Assembly: GCA_016712675.1 (NCBI GenBank)
Contig: JADJQR010000001.1
Coordinates: forward strand, 4,154,001-4,218,000
Length of the DNA stretch: 64,000 nt
Direction: 5' to 3'
DNA from: a bacterium
GTDB lineage: Bacteria; Krumholzibacteriota; Krumholzibacteriia; LZORAL124-64-63
Position numbers and translations under genes: made by a program. Each line of letters opens with the position of its first letter. Within the stretch, counting starts at the first letter, position 1. Positions 16,733 through 26,380 of the stretch are shown here, one piece after another. The notes below the pieces were generated by a model. The model was not told the origin of the DNA, ran no database searches, and worked only from the letters and a program-made list of their open reading frames with translations.

Positions 16733-19147
16733 ATGGGCGACGGCGACGAACCTGTGCGCGTCCGCCTGACGGTGCGCGGCATCGTGCAGGGCGTCGGCTT
16801 CCGCCCCTTCGTGCACCGGCTGGCGACGCAGGAGGGCCTCGTCGGCAGCGTGGTCAACACCGGCGCCGGCGTCATCATCGAGGCGCAGGGGTCCGCACCG
16901 GCGCTCGGCCGCTTCGGCAAACGCCTGCGCGCCGAGGCGCCCCCGCTGGCGGCGATCCACGACATCACGAGCGTCCTGCTGCCGCCCGCACCCGGCGAAG
17001 GCTTCGTGATCGACGCCTCGCGGCCCGTGGCCGGCGCCACCACCGCCGTGCCGCCCGACGTGGCGCTGTGCGCCGACTGTCGCGGCGAGGTGCGCGACCC
17101 ATTGGACCGCCGCTTCGGGTACCCCTTCACCAACTGCACCAACTGCGGCCCGCGCTGGACCATCATCCACGCGCTGCCCTATGACCGCCCGCTGACGAGC
17201 ATGGCCGCGTTCGCGATGTGCGACGCCTGCCGCGCCGAGTACGACGACCCCGGCAACCGCCGCTTCCACGCGCAGCCGAACGCCTGCCCCGCCTGCGGCC
17301 CGCGCGCCTGGCTGTGCGCAGAGGACGGCCGCGATCGCGTCGACGACCGACCACTGGCCGCCGCCGCGGAAGCGCTGGCCGAGGGTCTGATCGTGGCCGT
17401 GCGCGGCCTGGGCGGCTTCCACCTGGCCGTGCGCGCCGACGACGAAGAAGCGGTGGCCCGCCTGCGCCGGCGCAAGCACCGGGTGGCCAAGCCGCTGGCG
17501 GTGATGGTGGCGGACGTCGCGGCCGCACGCAGGTTGGCGTTCGCGTCCGCGGACGAGGAGGCGGTCCTGGCCTCGCCCGCAGCGCCGATCGTGCTGCTCG
17601 AAACGCGTGCCGGCGCCGCGGTCGCCGCGGCGGTCGCCCCGGGCCATCGACGCCTGGGCGTGATGCTGCCCCCCACGCCGCTGCATCTGCTGCTGTTCGA
17701 CGAAGTGGCCGCGCGCGGCCTCGGCGCGCTGGTGATGACCAGCGGCAACGTGGCCGACGAGCCGATCTGCATCGGCAACGACGAGGCCTTGACCCATCTG
17801 CGCGGCATCGCCGACCGCTGGCTGCTGCACGACCGCCCCATCGTGCGCCGCGCCGACGACTCGGTGCTGCAGGTGACCGCTCACGGGGTGTTGCACGCGC
17901 GCCGCAGCCGCGGCTACGCGCCGGCGCCGCTGCCGGTCACCGCGCCGCCGGTCGGCGCCGTGCTGGCGGTGGGCGGCGACCTGAAGAACACCGTCTGCCT
18001 GCTGAAGGACGGGCTGGCCTTCCTCAGCCCGCACGTCGGCGAGCTGGACGACCTGGCCACGCGCGGGTACTTCACGGAGACGGTGGAAGGCCTGTGCGGT
18101 CTGCTGGAGGCGACGCCGGTCGCGATCGCCCATGACGAGCATCCGGGCTACGCGGGCGCACAATGGGCGCGGCGTGAATGCGCACGGCGCGGTGTAACCG
18201 GCGTGGGCGTGCAGCACCACCACGCCCACCTGGCGGCCGTGATGGCCGAGCATCGCCTGCCCGGCCCGTGCCTGGGCCTGGTCCTGGACGGCACCGGCTA
18301 CGGCAGCGACGGCGGCATCTGGGGCGGCGAGCTGCTGGTCGGGGATTTCGTGCGCTGCGAACGCGTCGGCTCCCTCGAGCCGATGCCTCTGCCGGGCGGC
18401 GACGCGGCGATCCGCGCGCCGTGGCGTATCGCGGTAAGCTACCTGTGGCGGTGCGGACTGCTGGGCGATGACCCGGCGACGGCGGCCGGCCGCCTGGCGG
18501 CCGATTGGCCCGCGCTGGCGCGCTGGCCCGTCGCCGGCGTGCTCGAGATGCTGCAGCGCGACGTGAATTGCCCGGCCACCAGCAGCTGCGGCCGACTCTT
18601 CGACGCCGTGGCGGCGCTGGCCGGCACCTGCCACGAGGCGGCGTACGAGGCGCAGGCGGCGATGGAGTTCATGGCGCTGACCGATGAGGCCGCGGTGGCG
18701 GCTGCGGCGCCGTTCGCGGACGTGCTCGCGGAGTTGCGCCGGCGCAAGTCGGAAGCTGGCAAGTCGGAAGCTGGCAAGTCCGATCCTGGCGGACGCGGTC
18801 TCGCCCTGCCCACCGCCCTGGTCGTGCGCGGCGCCGCCGCGCTGCTGCAGGCGGGCGCCGGCCCGGCCGCCGTCAGCGCCGCCTTCCACCGCACGCTGGC
18901 CGACCTGCTGGCCGAAGCGGTGGCGCTGGTCCACGCCGACCGGCCCGAGCTGCCGGTCGTGCTGGGCGGCGGCGTGTTCCTCAACGCGATCCTGGCCGAC
19001 GCGATCACCGGACGTCTGGAATGCCGCGGCATCCGCGCCCACCTGCCGCGGGCCGTGTCCCCCGGCGACGGCGGCCTGGCCCTGGGCCAGGCCATGATCG
19101 CGGCGCACAGACTGGCGGCGCACAGGCTGGCCGCGAACGCGAACTGA
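16733..19147 (+). CDS. hypF: Carbamoyltransferase HypF
   Basis: 804 residues. Domains in order: acylphosphatase (VQGVGFRPFVHRL near 17-29), paired zinc fingers (CADC, CTNCGPR, CDAC and CPACGPR), YrdC-like carbamoyl-adenylate domain, and Kae1-like C-terminal domain (QHHHAHLAAVMAEH, then VLGGGVFLNAIL). HypF makes the thiocarbamate on HypE that becomes the cyanide ligand of the NiFe site. Near residue 675 there are imperfect 5-residue repeats (KSEAG, KSEAG, KSDPG), and near the C-terminus AHRLA is repeated twice. Neither is part of the family core. The ATG at 16733 directly follows the hypB stop. Confidence 0.95.
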   Translation: MGDGDEPVRVRLTVRGIVQGVGFRPFVHRLATQEGLVGSVVNTGAGVIIEAQGSAPALGRFGKRLRAEAPPLAAIHDITSVLLPPAPGEGFVIDASRPVAGATTAVPPDVALCADCRGEVRDPLDRRFGYPFTNCTNCGPRWTIIHALPYDRPLTSMAAFAMCDACRAEYDDPGNRRFHAQPNACPACGPRAWLCAEDGRDRVDDRPLAAAAEALAEGLIVAVRGLGGFHLAVRADDEEAVARLRRRKHRVAKPLAVMVADVAAARRLAFASADEEAVLASPAAPIVLLETRAGAAVAAAVAPGHRRLGVMLPPTPLHLLLFDEVAARGLGALVMTSGNVADEPICIGNDEALTHLRGIADRWLLHDRPIVRRADDSVLQVTAHGVLHARRSRGYAPAPLPVTAPPVGAVLAVGGDLKNTVCLLKDGLAFLSPHVGELDDLATRGYFTETVEGLCGLLEATPVAIAHDEHPGYAGAQWARRECARRGVTGVGVQHHHAHLAAVMAEHRLPGPCLGLVLDGTGYGSDGGIWGGELLVGDFVRCERVGSLEPMPLPGGDAAIRAPWRIAVSYLWRCGLLGDDPATAAGRLAADWPALARWPVAGVLEMLQRDVNCPATSSCGRLFDAVAALAGTCHEAAYEAQAAMEFMALTDEAAVAAAAPFADVLAELRRRKSEAGKSEAGKSDPGGRGLALPTALVVRGAAALLQAGAGPAAVSAAFHRTLADLLAEAVALVHADRPELPVVLGGGVFLNAILADAITGRLECRGIRAHLPRAVSPGDGGLALGQAMIAAHRLAAHRLAANAN
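18746..18790 (+). repeat. 15-bp tandem repeat inside hypF
   Basis: AAGTCGGAAGCTGGC occurs twice back to back (18746-18775), followed by a third degraded copy (18776-18790). It encodes KSEAG-KSEAG-KSDPG in a loop of the Kae1-like domain. Being a multiple of three, copy changes would keep the frame. Confidence 0.85.
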
Positions 19148-19159
19148 ACGGAGACGAAC

Positions 19160-19429
19160 ATGTGCCTGGCCATCCCCGGCCGCATCGCCGAACGCTACGA
19201 GGAGAACGGCCTGCCCATGGCCCGTGTCGACTACGCGGGCGCGGTGGCGGCGGCCTGCCTGGCGTACACGCCGGAAGCGCAGGTGGGCGACTACGTGCTG
19301 GTGCACGCGGGTTTCGCGCTGCAGCTGCTGAACGAGGACGAGGCGCAGGCCAGCCTGGCCGAGCTGGCGCGGCTGGCGCAGGTCATCGAACTGGATAACA
19401 TGCCCACCGACGGGCGGGATCCATCGTGA
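19160..19429 (+). CDS. hypC: Hydrogenase maturation chaperone HypC
   Basis: 89 residues. The MCLAIPG start supplies the invariant Cys2 that binds the Fe(CN)2CO moiety and HypD, and the VGDYVLVHAGFAL strand is the OB-fold signature. HypC carries the iron centre to the hydrogenase large subunit. A good AACGGAGACG ribosome site precedes it, and its stop overlaps the GTG of hypD (GTGA). Confidence 0.95.
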   Translation: MCLAIPGRIAERYEENGLPMARVDYAGAVAAACLAYTPEAQVGDYVLVHAGFALQLLNEDEAQASLAELARLAQVIELDNMPTDGRDPS

Positions 19430-20520
19430 AGTTCCTGGCCGAGTACCGCGACCCGGAGCTGGCCCGCGCGCTGGTCGCGCAGCTGCAGCGCGCGGTCACG
19501 CGCCCGTGGACGGTCATGGAGATCTGCGGCGGCCAGACGCACAGCATCCTGCGCCACGGCATCGATCAGGTGCTGCCGCCCGGCCTTGAGCTGGTGCACG
19601 GCCCCGGCTGCCCCGTCTGCGTGACGCCGCTGGAGACCATCGACCGCGCCGTGGCCATCGCCGGGCTGCCGGGCGTGATCCTGGCAAGCTTCGGCGACAT
19701 GCTGCGCGTGCCCGGCTCGCGCGGCAGCCTGCTGGAGGCGCGCAGCCGCGGCGCGGACGTGCGCATGGTCTACTCGCCGCTGGAGGCCCTGGCGCTGGCG
19801 CGCGCGAACCCGGACCACGACGTGGTCTTCCTGGCCGTGGGTTTCGAGACCACCGCGCCGGGCAATGCGATGGCCGTGGCCGCCGCCGTCGACCAGGGGC
19901 TGCGCAACTACAGCCAGATCGTCAGCCACGTGCTGGTGCCGCCGGCGATGGCGGCCATCCTGGATTCGCCCGGGTGCCGCGTGAACGCCTTCCTGGCCGC
20001 GGGCCACGTCTGCACCGTGACCGGCTGGCGTCCGTACGAGGCGGTTGCCGCGCGGCACGGCGTGCCCATCGTGGCCACGGGCTTCGAGCCGGTCGACATC
20101 CTCGACGGGCTGGTGCAGGCCGTCACGCTGCTGGAAAGCGGTGACGCACGCGTGGTCAACCGCTACGAACGCGCCGTGCGGCCCGACGGCAACCCTGCCG
20201 CGCAGGCAATGGTCGATCGCATGTACCGGGTTTGCGACCGCAAGTGGCGCGGCATCGGCACCATCCCGCAGAGCGGCCTGGCACTGCGGCCGGAGTTCGC
20301 GGCGTGGGACGCCGAGCGGAAGTTCGCTGTCGCGGACATCACGCCGGCCGAGCCGGCCGAGTGCATCGCCGGGCTGGTGCTGCAGGGCCTTGCCAAGCCC
20401 GCCGACTGCCCCGCCTTCGGGCGCGCCTGCACGCCGCAGACGCCGCTGGGCGCCACCATGGTCTCGAGCGAGGGCGCCTGCGCCGCCTGGTTCCGCTATG
20501 GAAGGAAGGTCCCGCAGTGA
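19426..20520 (+). CDS. hypD: Hydrogenase maturation protein HypD
   Basis: 364 residues, normal length. Key motifs: EICGGQTHSI with the conserved cysteine, GPGCPVCVTP, and a C-terminal run of cysteines (CIAGLVLQG, CPAFGRACTP) that bind the [4Fe-4S] cluster. HypD is the scaffold on which the Fe(CN)2CO unit is assembled with HypC and HypE. GTG start overlapping hypC; its own stop overlaps the GTG of hypE in the same way, so hypC-D-E are translationally linked. Confidence 0.95.
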   Translation: MKFLAEYRDPELARALVAQLQRAVTRPWTVMEICGGQTHSILRHGIDQVLPPGLELVHGPGCPVCVTPLETIDRAVAIAGLPGVILASFGDMLRVPGSRGSLLEARSRGADVRMVYSPLEALALARANPDHDVVFLAVGFETTAPGNAMAVAAAVDQGLRNYSQIVSHVLVPPAMAAILDSPGCRVNAFLAAGHVCTVTGWRPYEAVAARHGVPIVATGFEPVDILDGLVQAVTLLESGDARVVNRYERAVRPDGNPAAQAMVDRMYRVCDRKWRGIGTIPQSGLALRPEFAAWDAERKFAVADITPAEPAECIAGLVLQGLAKPADCPAFGRACTPQTPLGATMVSSEGACAAWFRYGRKVPQ

Positions 20521-21575
20521 GCGACCGCGCCGACGTCACGGGCTTCAGCTGCCCGCTGCCGCGACTGGACTACGACACGGTGCAGATGGCGCACGGCGCC
20601 GGTGGCCGCCTCTCGCAGGACCTGTTCGAGAAGCTGATCCTGCCGCGCTTCGCCAGTCCCGAGCTGGCCCCGCGCGAGGACGGCGCGCTGCTGGACCTGC
20701 CCCCGGGCCGCGTGGCCTTCAGCACCGACACGTTCGTGGTCACGCCGCTGTTCTTCCCCGGCGGCGACATCGGCAAGCTGGCCGTCTGCGGCACCGTCAA
20801 CGACGTGGCGATGATGGGCGCGCTGCCGCGCGCGCTGTCGGTGGCCTTCGTTCTGGAGGAAGGCTGGCCGCTGGCCGACTTCCACCGGGTGCTGTGCTCG
20901 ATGGAGGCGACCGCGCAACAGGCCGGCGTGCGCATCGTGACCGGCGACACCAAGGTGGTCGGGCGCGGCCAGTGCGACGGAATTTATATCAACACCAGCG
21001 GGCTGGGCGTGGTTCCCGAAGGGCGGCGCCTGGGCGTGGCACGCATCGCTGCGGGCGACGCCGTGCTCGTTTCCGGACCGGTCGGCGACCACGGCACAGC
21101 CATCCTGACCGCGCGCGCGGGGCTGTCGGTGCAGACGGAGCTGGCCAGCGACTGTGCGACCTTGAACGGCCTGGTCGAGGCGCTGCTGGCGTGCGGCGCC
21201 GACGTGAAGGCACTGCGCGACCCGACGCGCGGCGGGCTGGCGGCGGTGCTCAACGAGTTCGCGGCGGGCGCCCGGGTGGGGATCACGCTCGAGGACGGGG
21301 CGGTGCCGGTACGGGCTACGGTGGCGGGTGTGTGCGAGATGCTCGGGCTGGATCCGCTGCATGCGGCGTGCGAGGGTCGGTTGGTGGCGGTGGTCTCGGG
21401 AGCGGATGCGGATCACGGGCTCGCGGCGCTACGCGCTCATGCGCTGGGCTCGGAGGCTGCGGTCATCGGGCGGGTCGTGCCCGCGCATCCCGGCGTGGTG
21501 GCGTTGCGGACGGGGCTTGGGGTGGAGAGGGTGCTGGACATGCCGCTCGGCGAGCAGCTGCCGCGGATCTGCTAG
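20517..21575 (+). CDS. hypE: Hydrogenase maturation protein HypE
   Basis: 352 residues. An AIRS-like ATP-binding fold with MAHGAGGRL near the start and KALRDPTRGGLAAVLNEF in the middle, ending in PRIC. The C-terminal cysteine receives the carbamoyl group from HypF and is dehydrated to thiocyanate for the iron centre. The GTG at 20517 overlaps the hypD stop; the longer open frame upstream is out of register with known HypE starts. It is the last gene of the hyp series. Confidence 0.95.
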   Translation: MSDRADVTGFSCPLPRLDYDTVQMAHGAGGRLSQDLFEKLILPRFASPELAPREDGALLDLPPGRVAFSTDTFVVTPLFFPGGDIGKLAVCGTVNDVAMMGALPRALSVAFVLEEGWPLADFHRVLCSMEATAQQAGVRIVTGDTKVVGRGQCDGIYINTSGLGVVPEGRRLGVARIAAGDAVLVSGPVGDHGTAILTARAGLSVQTELASDCATLNGLVEALLACGADVKALRDPTRGGLAAVLNEFAAGARVGITLEDGAVPVRATVAGVCEMLGLDPLHAACEGRLVAVVSGADADHGLAALRAHALGSEAAVIGRVVPAHPGVVALRTGLGVERVLDMPLGEQLPRIC

Positions 21576-21614
21576 AGCTTCGCCCCCGATTCGTCGTCCA
21601 GAGGTACGACGTCC

Positions 21615-21926
21615 ATGAGCCTGCGGCACTACGACGCCATCCTGGCCATCGTCGCATCCATTCCGGCCGGCCGGGTGGCCACCTACGGCCAGATTGCCGA
21701 CCTGGCCGGACTTCCGGGGCGCGCCCGGCTGGTGGGAACGACGCTCAGGAAGCTGCCGGACGACAGCGCGGTGCCCTGGCACCGGGTGGTCAACGCCGGG
21801 GGCCGGATCAGCCCCCGCGGCGACGGCCTGTCGGTGACCGAACAGGCGCTGCTGCTGGCCGACGAAGGCGTCGTCATCGACGCCCGCGGGCGCATCCGGT
21901 TGGCGACCTTCCAGTGGTGTCCCTGA
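21615..21926 (+). CDS. Alkyltransferase-like protein (ATL), MGMT fold without catalytic Cys
   Basis: 103 residues forming the C-terminal DNA-binding domain of O6-alkylguanine transferases (ATYGQIADLAG; WHRVVNAGGRISPRG). The catalytic PCHR is replaced by PWHR (Pro54-Arg57), so it cannot accept the alkyl group. ATL proteins bind O6-alkylguanine lesions and hand them to nucleotide-excision repair. It follows hypE by 39 bp but has no evident functional tie to hydrogenase. Confidence 0.9.
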   Translation: MSLRHYDAILAIVASIPAGRVATYGQIADLAGLPGRARLVGTTLRKLPDDSAVPWHRVVNAGGRISPRGDGLSVTEQALLLADEGVVIDARGRIRLATFQWCP

Positions 21927-22026
21927 ACTTCCGGTTCTCATGGGAACAGCCGCAGGCGCTGGCAGCGCGCAGCCGGCGGTCCGGGGCTTGCACCTCGTCG
22001 TGCAGTACCGGCAACAGGGGTGCATC

Positions 22027-23508
22027 ATGCCTGCGACACCATCGCGCCTGCTCGCTGTCTGTTCGCTCCTCGTCGTTCTCGGCTGTGGCGGGGACGACCC
22101 TGCCGCGCCGGATGCTTCCCGGCCTGAGCCCCCCGAAACGTCAGTGGCCACGACCTGGGTCGCCGGGGATTTTGCCGTCGTCCTGGATGTCGGCCCCGGC
22201 TACCCCCTGACCGAGCCGGCGCAGGTGCCCTGGGAATCGCTGGCGCCGTCGACACTGGTGCGGATCCACCATCGCCCGCAACCTTATCCTGCCAAATGGG
22301 TGATCAACACGGCGGCGACACAGGGCGCGCCCTTGGTGGTCCTGGGCGTGCGCGACCCCGTGACCGGCGCCCGACCGGTGATCAGCGGGGACGGCGCCGC
22401 GACACGGCTCGCCCTCGACTACTGGAACGAGGGCCGCTCGGTGGTGAAGATCGGCGGCTCGAATCTCCCTTCGGATGACATCGTGCCCTCCCATGTCCAC
22501 CTGCAGGGGCTCGAGATCCGCAGCGGACGGCCCGGGTACGCCTATACCGACGATGCCGGCGCTCCCGGCTCCTACAGTACAAACGCGGCGGCGGTCCACG
22601 CCGAGATCGGCGCCCACATCACCATCGAGGACTGCGTGCTGACGGACTGCGGCAACGGCGTCTTCGCCGGCTCCCAGGTCAGCGATCTGGTCCTGCGCGG
22701 CAACGCCATCCACGGCAACGGCATCGAAGGCAGCATCTACGAGCACAACTCCTACACCGAGTGCCTCGGCATCCTCTTCGAGTACAACCGCTACGGCCCG
22801 CTGCGTCCCGGCTGCGGCGGCAACAACCTCAAGGACCGCTCGGCCGGCACCGTGATCCGCTACAACTGGATCGAGGCGGGCAACCGTCAGCTCGACCTGG
22901 TGGAGACCGACCATGTCGAACTGCGCGACGACCCCCGCTACCGCACGACCCTTGTCTACGGCAACCTGCTGATCGAGAGCGAGAGCACGGGCAACAGCCA
23001 GATCGTGCACTATGGCGGCGACGGGGGTGATGAGGACTTCTACCGCAAGGGCAGGCTGCACTTCTACCACAACACCGTCTACTCGGCACGGCCGGGCAAC
23101 ACCACCCTGCTGCGGCTGTCGACCGGCGACGAGGCGGCGGATGTGCGCAATACGGTGATCCATGTCACCGCGGGCGGCGCGCGGCTGGCGATCAATGCCG
23201 ACGCCGGCGACGTCGAACTGCGCCACTGCTGGCTCCCGACGGACTGGCGCCACAGCCACGAGGGCGATCCGACCGGTTCGGTGGTTGCCCAGGATTGCAT
23301 CGCGGGCGCGGAGCCCGGCTTCGCCGACGCCTCGGGCCTCGGCTTCCAGCCCCTGCCGGGGTCACCCCTGCTGCGCGCCGGCGGGCCTCTCGCCGCCACG
23401 GCCCCTCCGGCCCTGGCGCAGTATCGCGAGCACCAGGACGGGCAGGCCCGTGCAGATGGCTCGTTGCCGACGATCGGTGCTTTCGGCGTCCCGCTGCAGG
23501 TCCGCTAG
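22027..23508 (+). CDS. Lipoprotein with right-handed parallel beta-helix
   Basis: 493 residues. The signal peptide ends in the lipobox VLGC (Cys near 20), followed by a Pro/Asp-rich linker. The body has repeated short strands with Asn/Gly turns (HITIEDCVLTDCGNGVFAG, LVLRGNAIHGNGI), the pattern of parallel beta-helix or right-handed repeat proteins that bind or cut polysaccharide. No catalytic signature is recognised. It is probably outer-membrane attached. The ATG at 22027 begins at the signal peptide; the frame is open 29 codons further upstream. About 200 bp without a gene follow it. Confidence 0.75.
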   Translation: MPATPSRLLAVCSLLVVLGCGGDDPAAPDASRPEPPETSVATTWVAGDFAVVLDVGPGYPLTEPAQVPWESLAPSTLVRIHHRPQPYPAKWVINTAATQGAPLVVLGVRDPVTGARPVISGDGAATRLALDYWNEGRSVVKIGGSNLPSDDIVPSHVHLQGLEIRSGRPGYAYTDDAGAPGSYSTNAAAVHAEIGAHITIEDCVLTDCGNGVFAGSQVSDLVLRGNAIHGNGIEGSIYEHNSYTECLGILFEYNRYGPLRPGCGGNNLKDRSAGTVIRYNWIEAGNRQLDLVETDHVELRDDPRYRTTLVYGNLLIESESTGNSQIVHYGGDGGDEDFYRKGRLHFYHNTVYSARPGNTTLLRLSTGDEAADVRNTVIHVTAGGARLAINADAGDVELRHCWLPTDWRHSHEGDPTGSVVAQDCIAGAEPGFADASGLGFQPLPGSPLLRAGGPLAATAPPALAQYREHQDGQARADGSLPTIGAFGVPLQVR

Positions 23509-23708
23509 GGCCCCGTCGCCATGTCGAGCGGATCACCTGTCCCACCGGGCCGCCCGCCCGTGCCGCCGGCATCGCATTGGCGTGTGGTCCACCTCAGGCC
23601 AGTCGTCAGGGGCAGGCATTCTTGGATCCGCACCAGCAGCGGGCCGCGGCGCGGCGCAGGTTCGCCAGCGGCGATGGCGTGGCGGGCGCAGGTCAAGTGA
23701 GGAGGCGC

Positions 23709-25295
23709 TCAGCCCTGTCCGGCGAGCCGCGCGCGCATCTCCTCGGCGCGCGCGTCGAACGCGCGGCCGGCGCTCGGCAGCGTGGCGGCGTACAGGCTCG
23801 CGGCCGCGACCAGCAGCAGGAACTCGGCGGCCAGCAGCGCCGCGTGGCCGCCAAGTTCGCGGGCGAGCAGGCCCAGCAGGAAGGGGACCAGCCACAGCAG
23901 GATCGTGCCCAGCATGCTGAGGATGCCGCCGGCCTGTTCCTTGCTGTCGAAGTTGAAGAAGGCGCGGGGCGCGGGCGAGCGGACGCTGACCTGGTTGCCC
24001 CAGGCCATCATCAGGCAGACGGCGGCGAGGGCTGCGCACAGTGCGGACGTCGTGAAGACCACGCCGGCGCGCCAGGCCCCCGCGAGGACCGGCAGCGCGA
24101 ACTCGAGCAGCAACACGAGCACGAACGCGATGTTCTTGCCGAGCACCACCTGCGCGCCCGACAGGGGCAGCAGCCGATAGCGATCGACCGCCTTGCCGTC
24201 CAGACCGAACACGTTCAGCGGCATGACCATCTCGTTGAGCACAATGATCGGCAGGCAGAGGATCAGGACGAGGCGCGCGTCGTCCGGCCGGATCAGGATC
24301 CAGATCGCGGCGATGACAGCGAAGGCAAAGGCGAGCAGCGCGTCGAGCGTGCGCAGCAGGTAACGCACTTCCTTCATGGCCGGCACGCCGAGCACCGCTG
24401 GCAGGCCCGGCAGTCCGGTGATGGCGGAGGTGCGCGAGCGCACGCTGCCCAGCGACTGCGCAGGCTGGGTGATCAACCGCCGCAGGCTCACGAGTGAGAG
24501 ACAAAGGCCGATCGCCGTCGCCGCGGCCAGCGCGAGCAGCGTCCAGCCGGCGCCTTCACCGCGCGCCGCGGCACCGATGCGGGCGGCGGGCATCCAGCGG
24601 CCCACATCCAGGAGCAACCCGCTCTGGGCGTCGGGCGCCAGCAGCACGACCTCGTACTTTGCGAGCGTGAACGTGATTTGGCCGCCGTCGTGCTCGAAGT
24701 CGCCGAACAAGAGCGGGATGAAGCCGAAGACCAGCACGGCGGTGATCGTCAGCGCGATCTCCCGCCCGCGACGGGACGACATCACCGCGCCGACCGCCAG
24801 GCCGATTGCCCACGACAGCACGGCCACGGCGACCACGTAGAGAAGTCCCGCCACCAGGGCGAGGCCGGCGCGCGGGGCGAGCGCGAGCGGCGCCAGGGCG
24901 AGCAGCGACGTGAGGATCAGCACCCAGTAGATAGGCTGGATGAGTGTGCCGACCATGCCGACCGTGAAGACCTGTGGGGTCGAGAGCGGGAACTGGGTGA
25001 GCCGTTGCAGGATGACCCCAGCGCCGCCGCCGGCGATGCTATGGACGAGCACCGGCAGCATGATCCAGGCGATGAGCACGCCCGTGAGACCGGCTTCGGC
25101 GAGCGCCAGGCCGGTCGCCTGATCGCCGGCGGCAATGGCCGCGAGTGCCGCGGCCGAGAGACCGGCCTGTGCCATCGAGCCGACGATCCCCAGCACGATC
25201 ACCGTCGCGACATTCGATCCCCGCCACGCGCCGCGCTGGCGAAGATCGCGCCACTGCGCGCGCCACTGGTACGGCGCAAAGACCGCCGCGATCAT
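23709..25295 (-). CDS. ABC-2-type transporter permease
   Basis: 528 residues with about 11-12 hydrophobic segments, too long for a single six-helix ABC-2 domain and probably an internally duplicated permease. The motif VPAMKEVRYLLRTLDAL in the middle looks like a cytosolic coupling region. The ATG at 25295 overlaps the stop of the ATPase gene (ATGA), which favours it over a GTG 15 bases upstream. With the ATPase it forms a two-gene exporter; the substrate is unknown. Confidence 0.8.
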   Translation of the reverse strand: MIAAVFAPYQWRAQWRDLRQRGAWRGSNVATVIVLGIVGSMAQAGLSAAALAAIAAGDQATGLALAEAGLTGVLIAWIMLPVLVHSIAGGGAGVILQRLTQFPLSTPQVFTVGMVGTLIQPIYWVLILTSLLALAPLALAPRAGLALVAGLLYVVAVAVLSWAIGLAVGAVMSSRRGREIALTITAVLVFGFIPLLFGDFEHDGGQITFTLAKYEVVLLAPDAQSGLLLDVGRWMPAARIGAAARGEGAGWTLLALAAATAIGLCLSLVSLRRLITQPAQSLGSVRSRTSAITGLPGLPAVLGVPAMKEVRYLLRTLDALLAFAFAVIAAIWILIRPDDARLVLILCLPIIVLNEMVMPLNVFGLDGKAVDRYRLLPLSGAQVVLGKNIAFVLVLLLEFALPVLAGAWRAGVVFTTSALCAALAAVCLMMAWGNQVSVRSPAPRAFFNFDSKEQAGGILSMLGTILLWLVPFLLGLLARELGGHAALLAAEFLLLVAAASLYAATLPSAGRAFDARAEEMRARLAGQG

Positions 25296-26053
25296 TCGCC
25301 CCCGAGCCACTTCAACTCCACGCCGGCAGCGGCGTCGACGCCGGCGGCCCCGATGAAGATCTCCTCGAGGCTGCGGCCGCCCTGGCGCAGCGTCGCCAGC
25401 GAGTCGTCGAGCACGATCCTGCCCTTGACGATGATCGTCAGCCGATCGACCAGTCGCTCGACCACCTCCAGGATGTGCGATGTCAGGAAGATGGTGGTGC
25501 CCGACTGCGAGAGCCGCCGCAGCAGATCGCGCAGGACCTTGCCCGCGATCGGGTCGATTCCCTCGAACGGCTCATCGAGAAACAGGATGCGTGGCGCGTG
25601 GATCAGGGCGATCGCCAGCGCGAGCTTCTTGCGCATGCCGTGCGAGGCGTCGACGGCATAGGTGGCGCGGTCGTCCCAGAGGCCGAGCAGCTGCAGCAGC
25701 TCCGTCGCGCGCGACTCGGTCTCGGTGCTCGAGAGGCCGTAGACCTGGCCGACGAGCGTGAGGTGCTCCCACAGCGACAATCGATCGAAGAGCGCGAGCG
25801 TGTCGGGCACCACGCCGATCTGCCGCTTCACCGCCACCGGCTCGCGCCGGATCGAGTGTCCCGCGATCTCCGCGTCGCCTGCCGTCGGCGCGAGCAGGCC
25901 CGTGATCATGCGCACCGTGGTGGTCTTGCCGGCGCCGTTGGGGCCAAGGAAGCCGAGGAATGTGCCGGGCGCGATCTCGAGGTCGATGGCGTCGACGGCG
26001 ATCTTGTCGCCGAAATGGCGGGAGAGGCCGTGCAGGGTGATGATCGGTGGCAC
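25292..26053 (-). CDS. ABC transporter ATP-binding protein
   Basis: 253 residues. Walker A GPNGAGKTT, Walker B ILFLDEPFEG and H-loop TSHILEVVERL are intact. The signature region is SHGMRKK rather than LSGGQ, a variant common in DrrA/CcmA-like exporters. I chose the GTG at 26053, which stands behind GGGGAGG; two longer starts exist, but their extra residues are unlike the family. It energises the permease encoded next. Confidence 0.85.
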   Translation of the reverse strand: MPPIITLHGLSRHFGDKIAVDAIDLEIAPGTFLGFLGPNGAGKTTTVRMITGLLAPTAGDAEIAGHSIRREPVAVKRQIGVVPDTLALFDRLSLWEHLTLVGQVYGLSSTETESRATELLQLLGLWDDRATYAVDASHGMRKKLALAIALIHAPRILFLDEPFEGIDPIAGKVLRDLLRRLSQSGTTIFLTSHILEVVERLVDRLTIIVKGRIVLDDSLATLRQGGRSLEEIFIGAAGVDAAAGVELKWLGGE

Positions 26054-26380
26054 GGTTCCTCCCCGGGGACAAGCGAATGGCCCGGATGACATCACATCCG
26101 CCTGGGCTGTCACTGGTGGCCGGCGATTCGGGAACAGGAATACACTCCCACTGACTATCCCCCACCAGGCCCCCGAAGTCAATCAACGCGTGTTCGAACC
26201 CGAACTCCAACTGCGGCGGTGACCGCGCCTGCAACACCGCCGGGGGTCGCGCCGGCGCAATTTCGCAGGTAGGGCGTTCCCGTGGAACAAATCCCGCCTT
26301 CTGATTGTTGTGGTGAGATCCTGTCGCCCCACGCCATGCCGCTCGTCATTCGGCCCCCCACCCGAACCCGAGAGCCCACA
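26054..26380. other. Intergenic region upstream of ABC ATPase and secreted protein
   Basis: 327 bp between divergent genes. Besides the direct-repeat copy it holds a small perfect dyad GTTCC-CGT-GGAAC (26276-26288). No convincing -35/-10 pair was found. Confidence 0.4.
26156..26184 (+). repeat. Direct repeat, copy A
   Basis: A 29-bp segment beginning TATCCCCCAC and ending CCCCGAAGTCAATC. A near copy in the same orientation is at 43172-43201. It lies in the 327-bp gap between the ABC ATPase and the next plus-strand gene. Confidence 0.6.
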
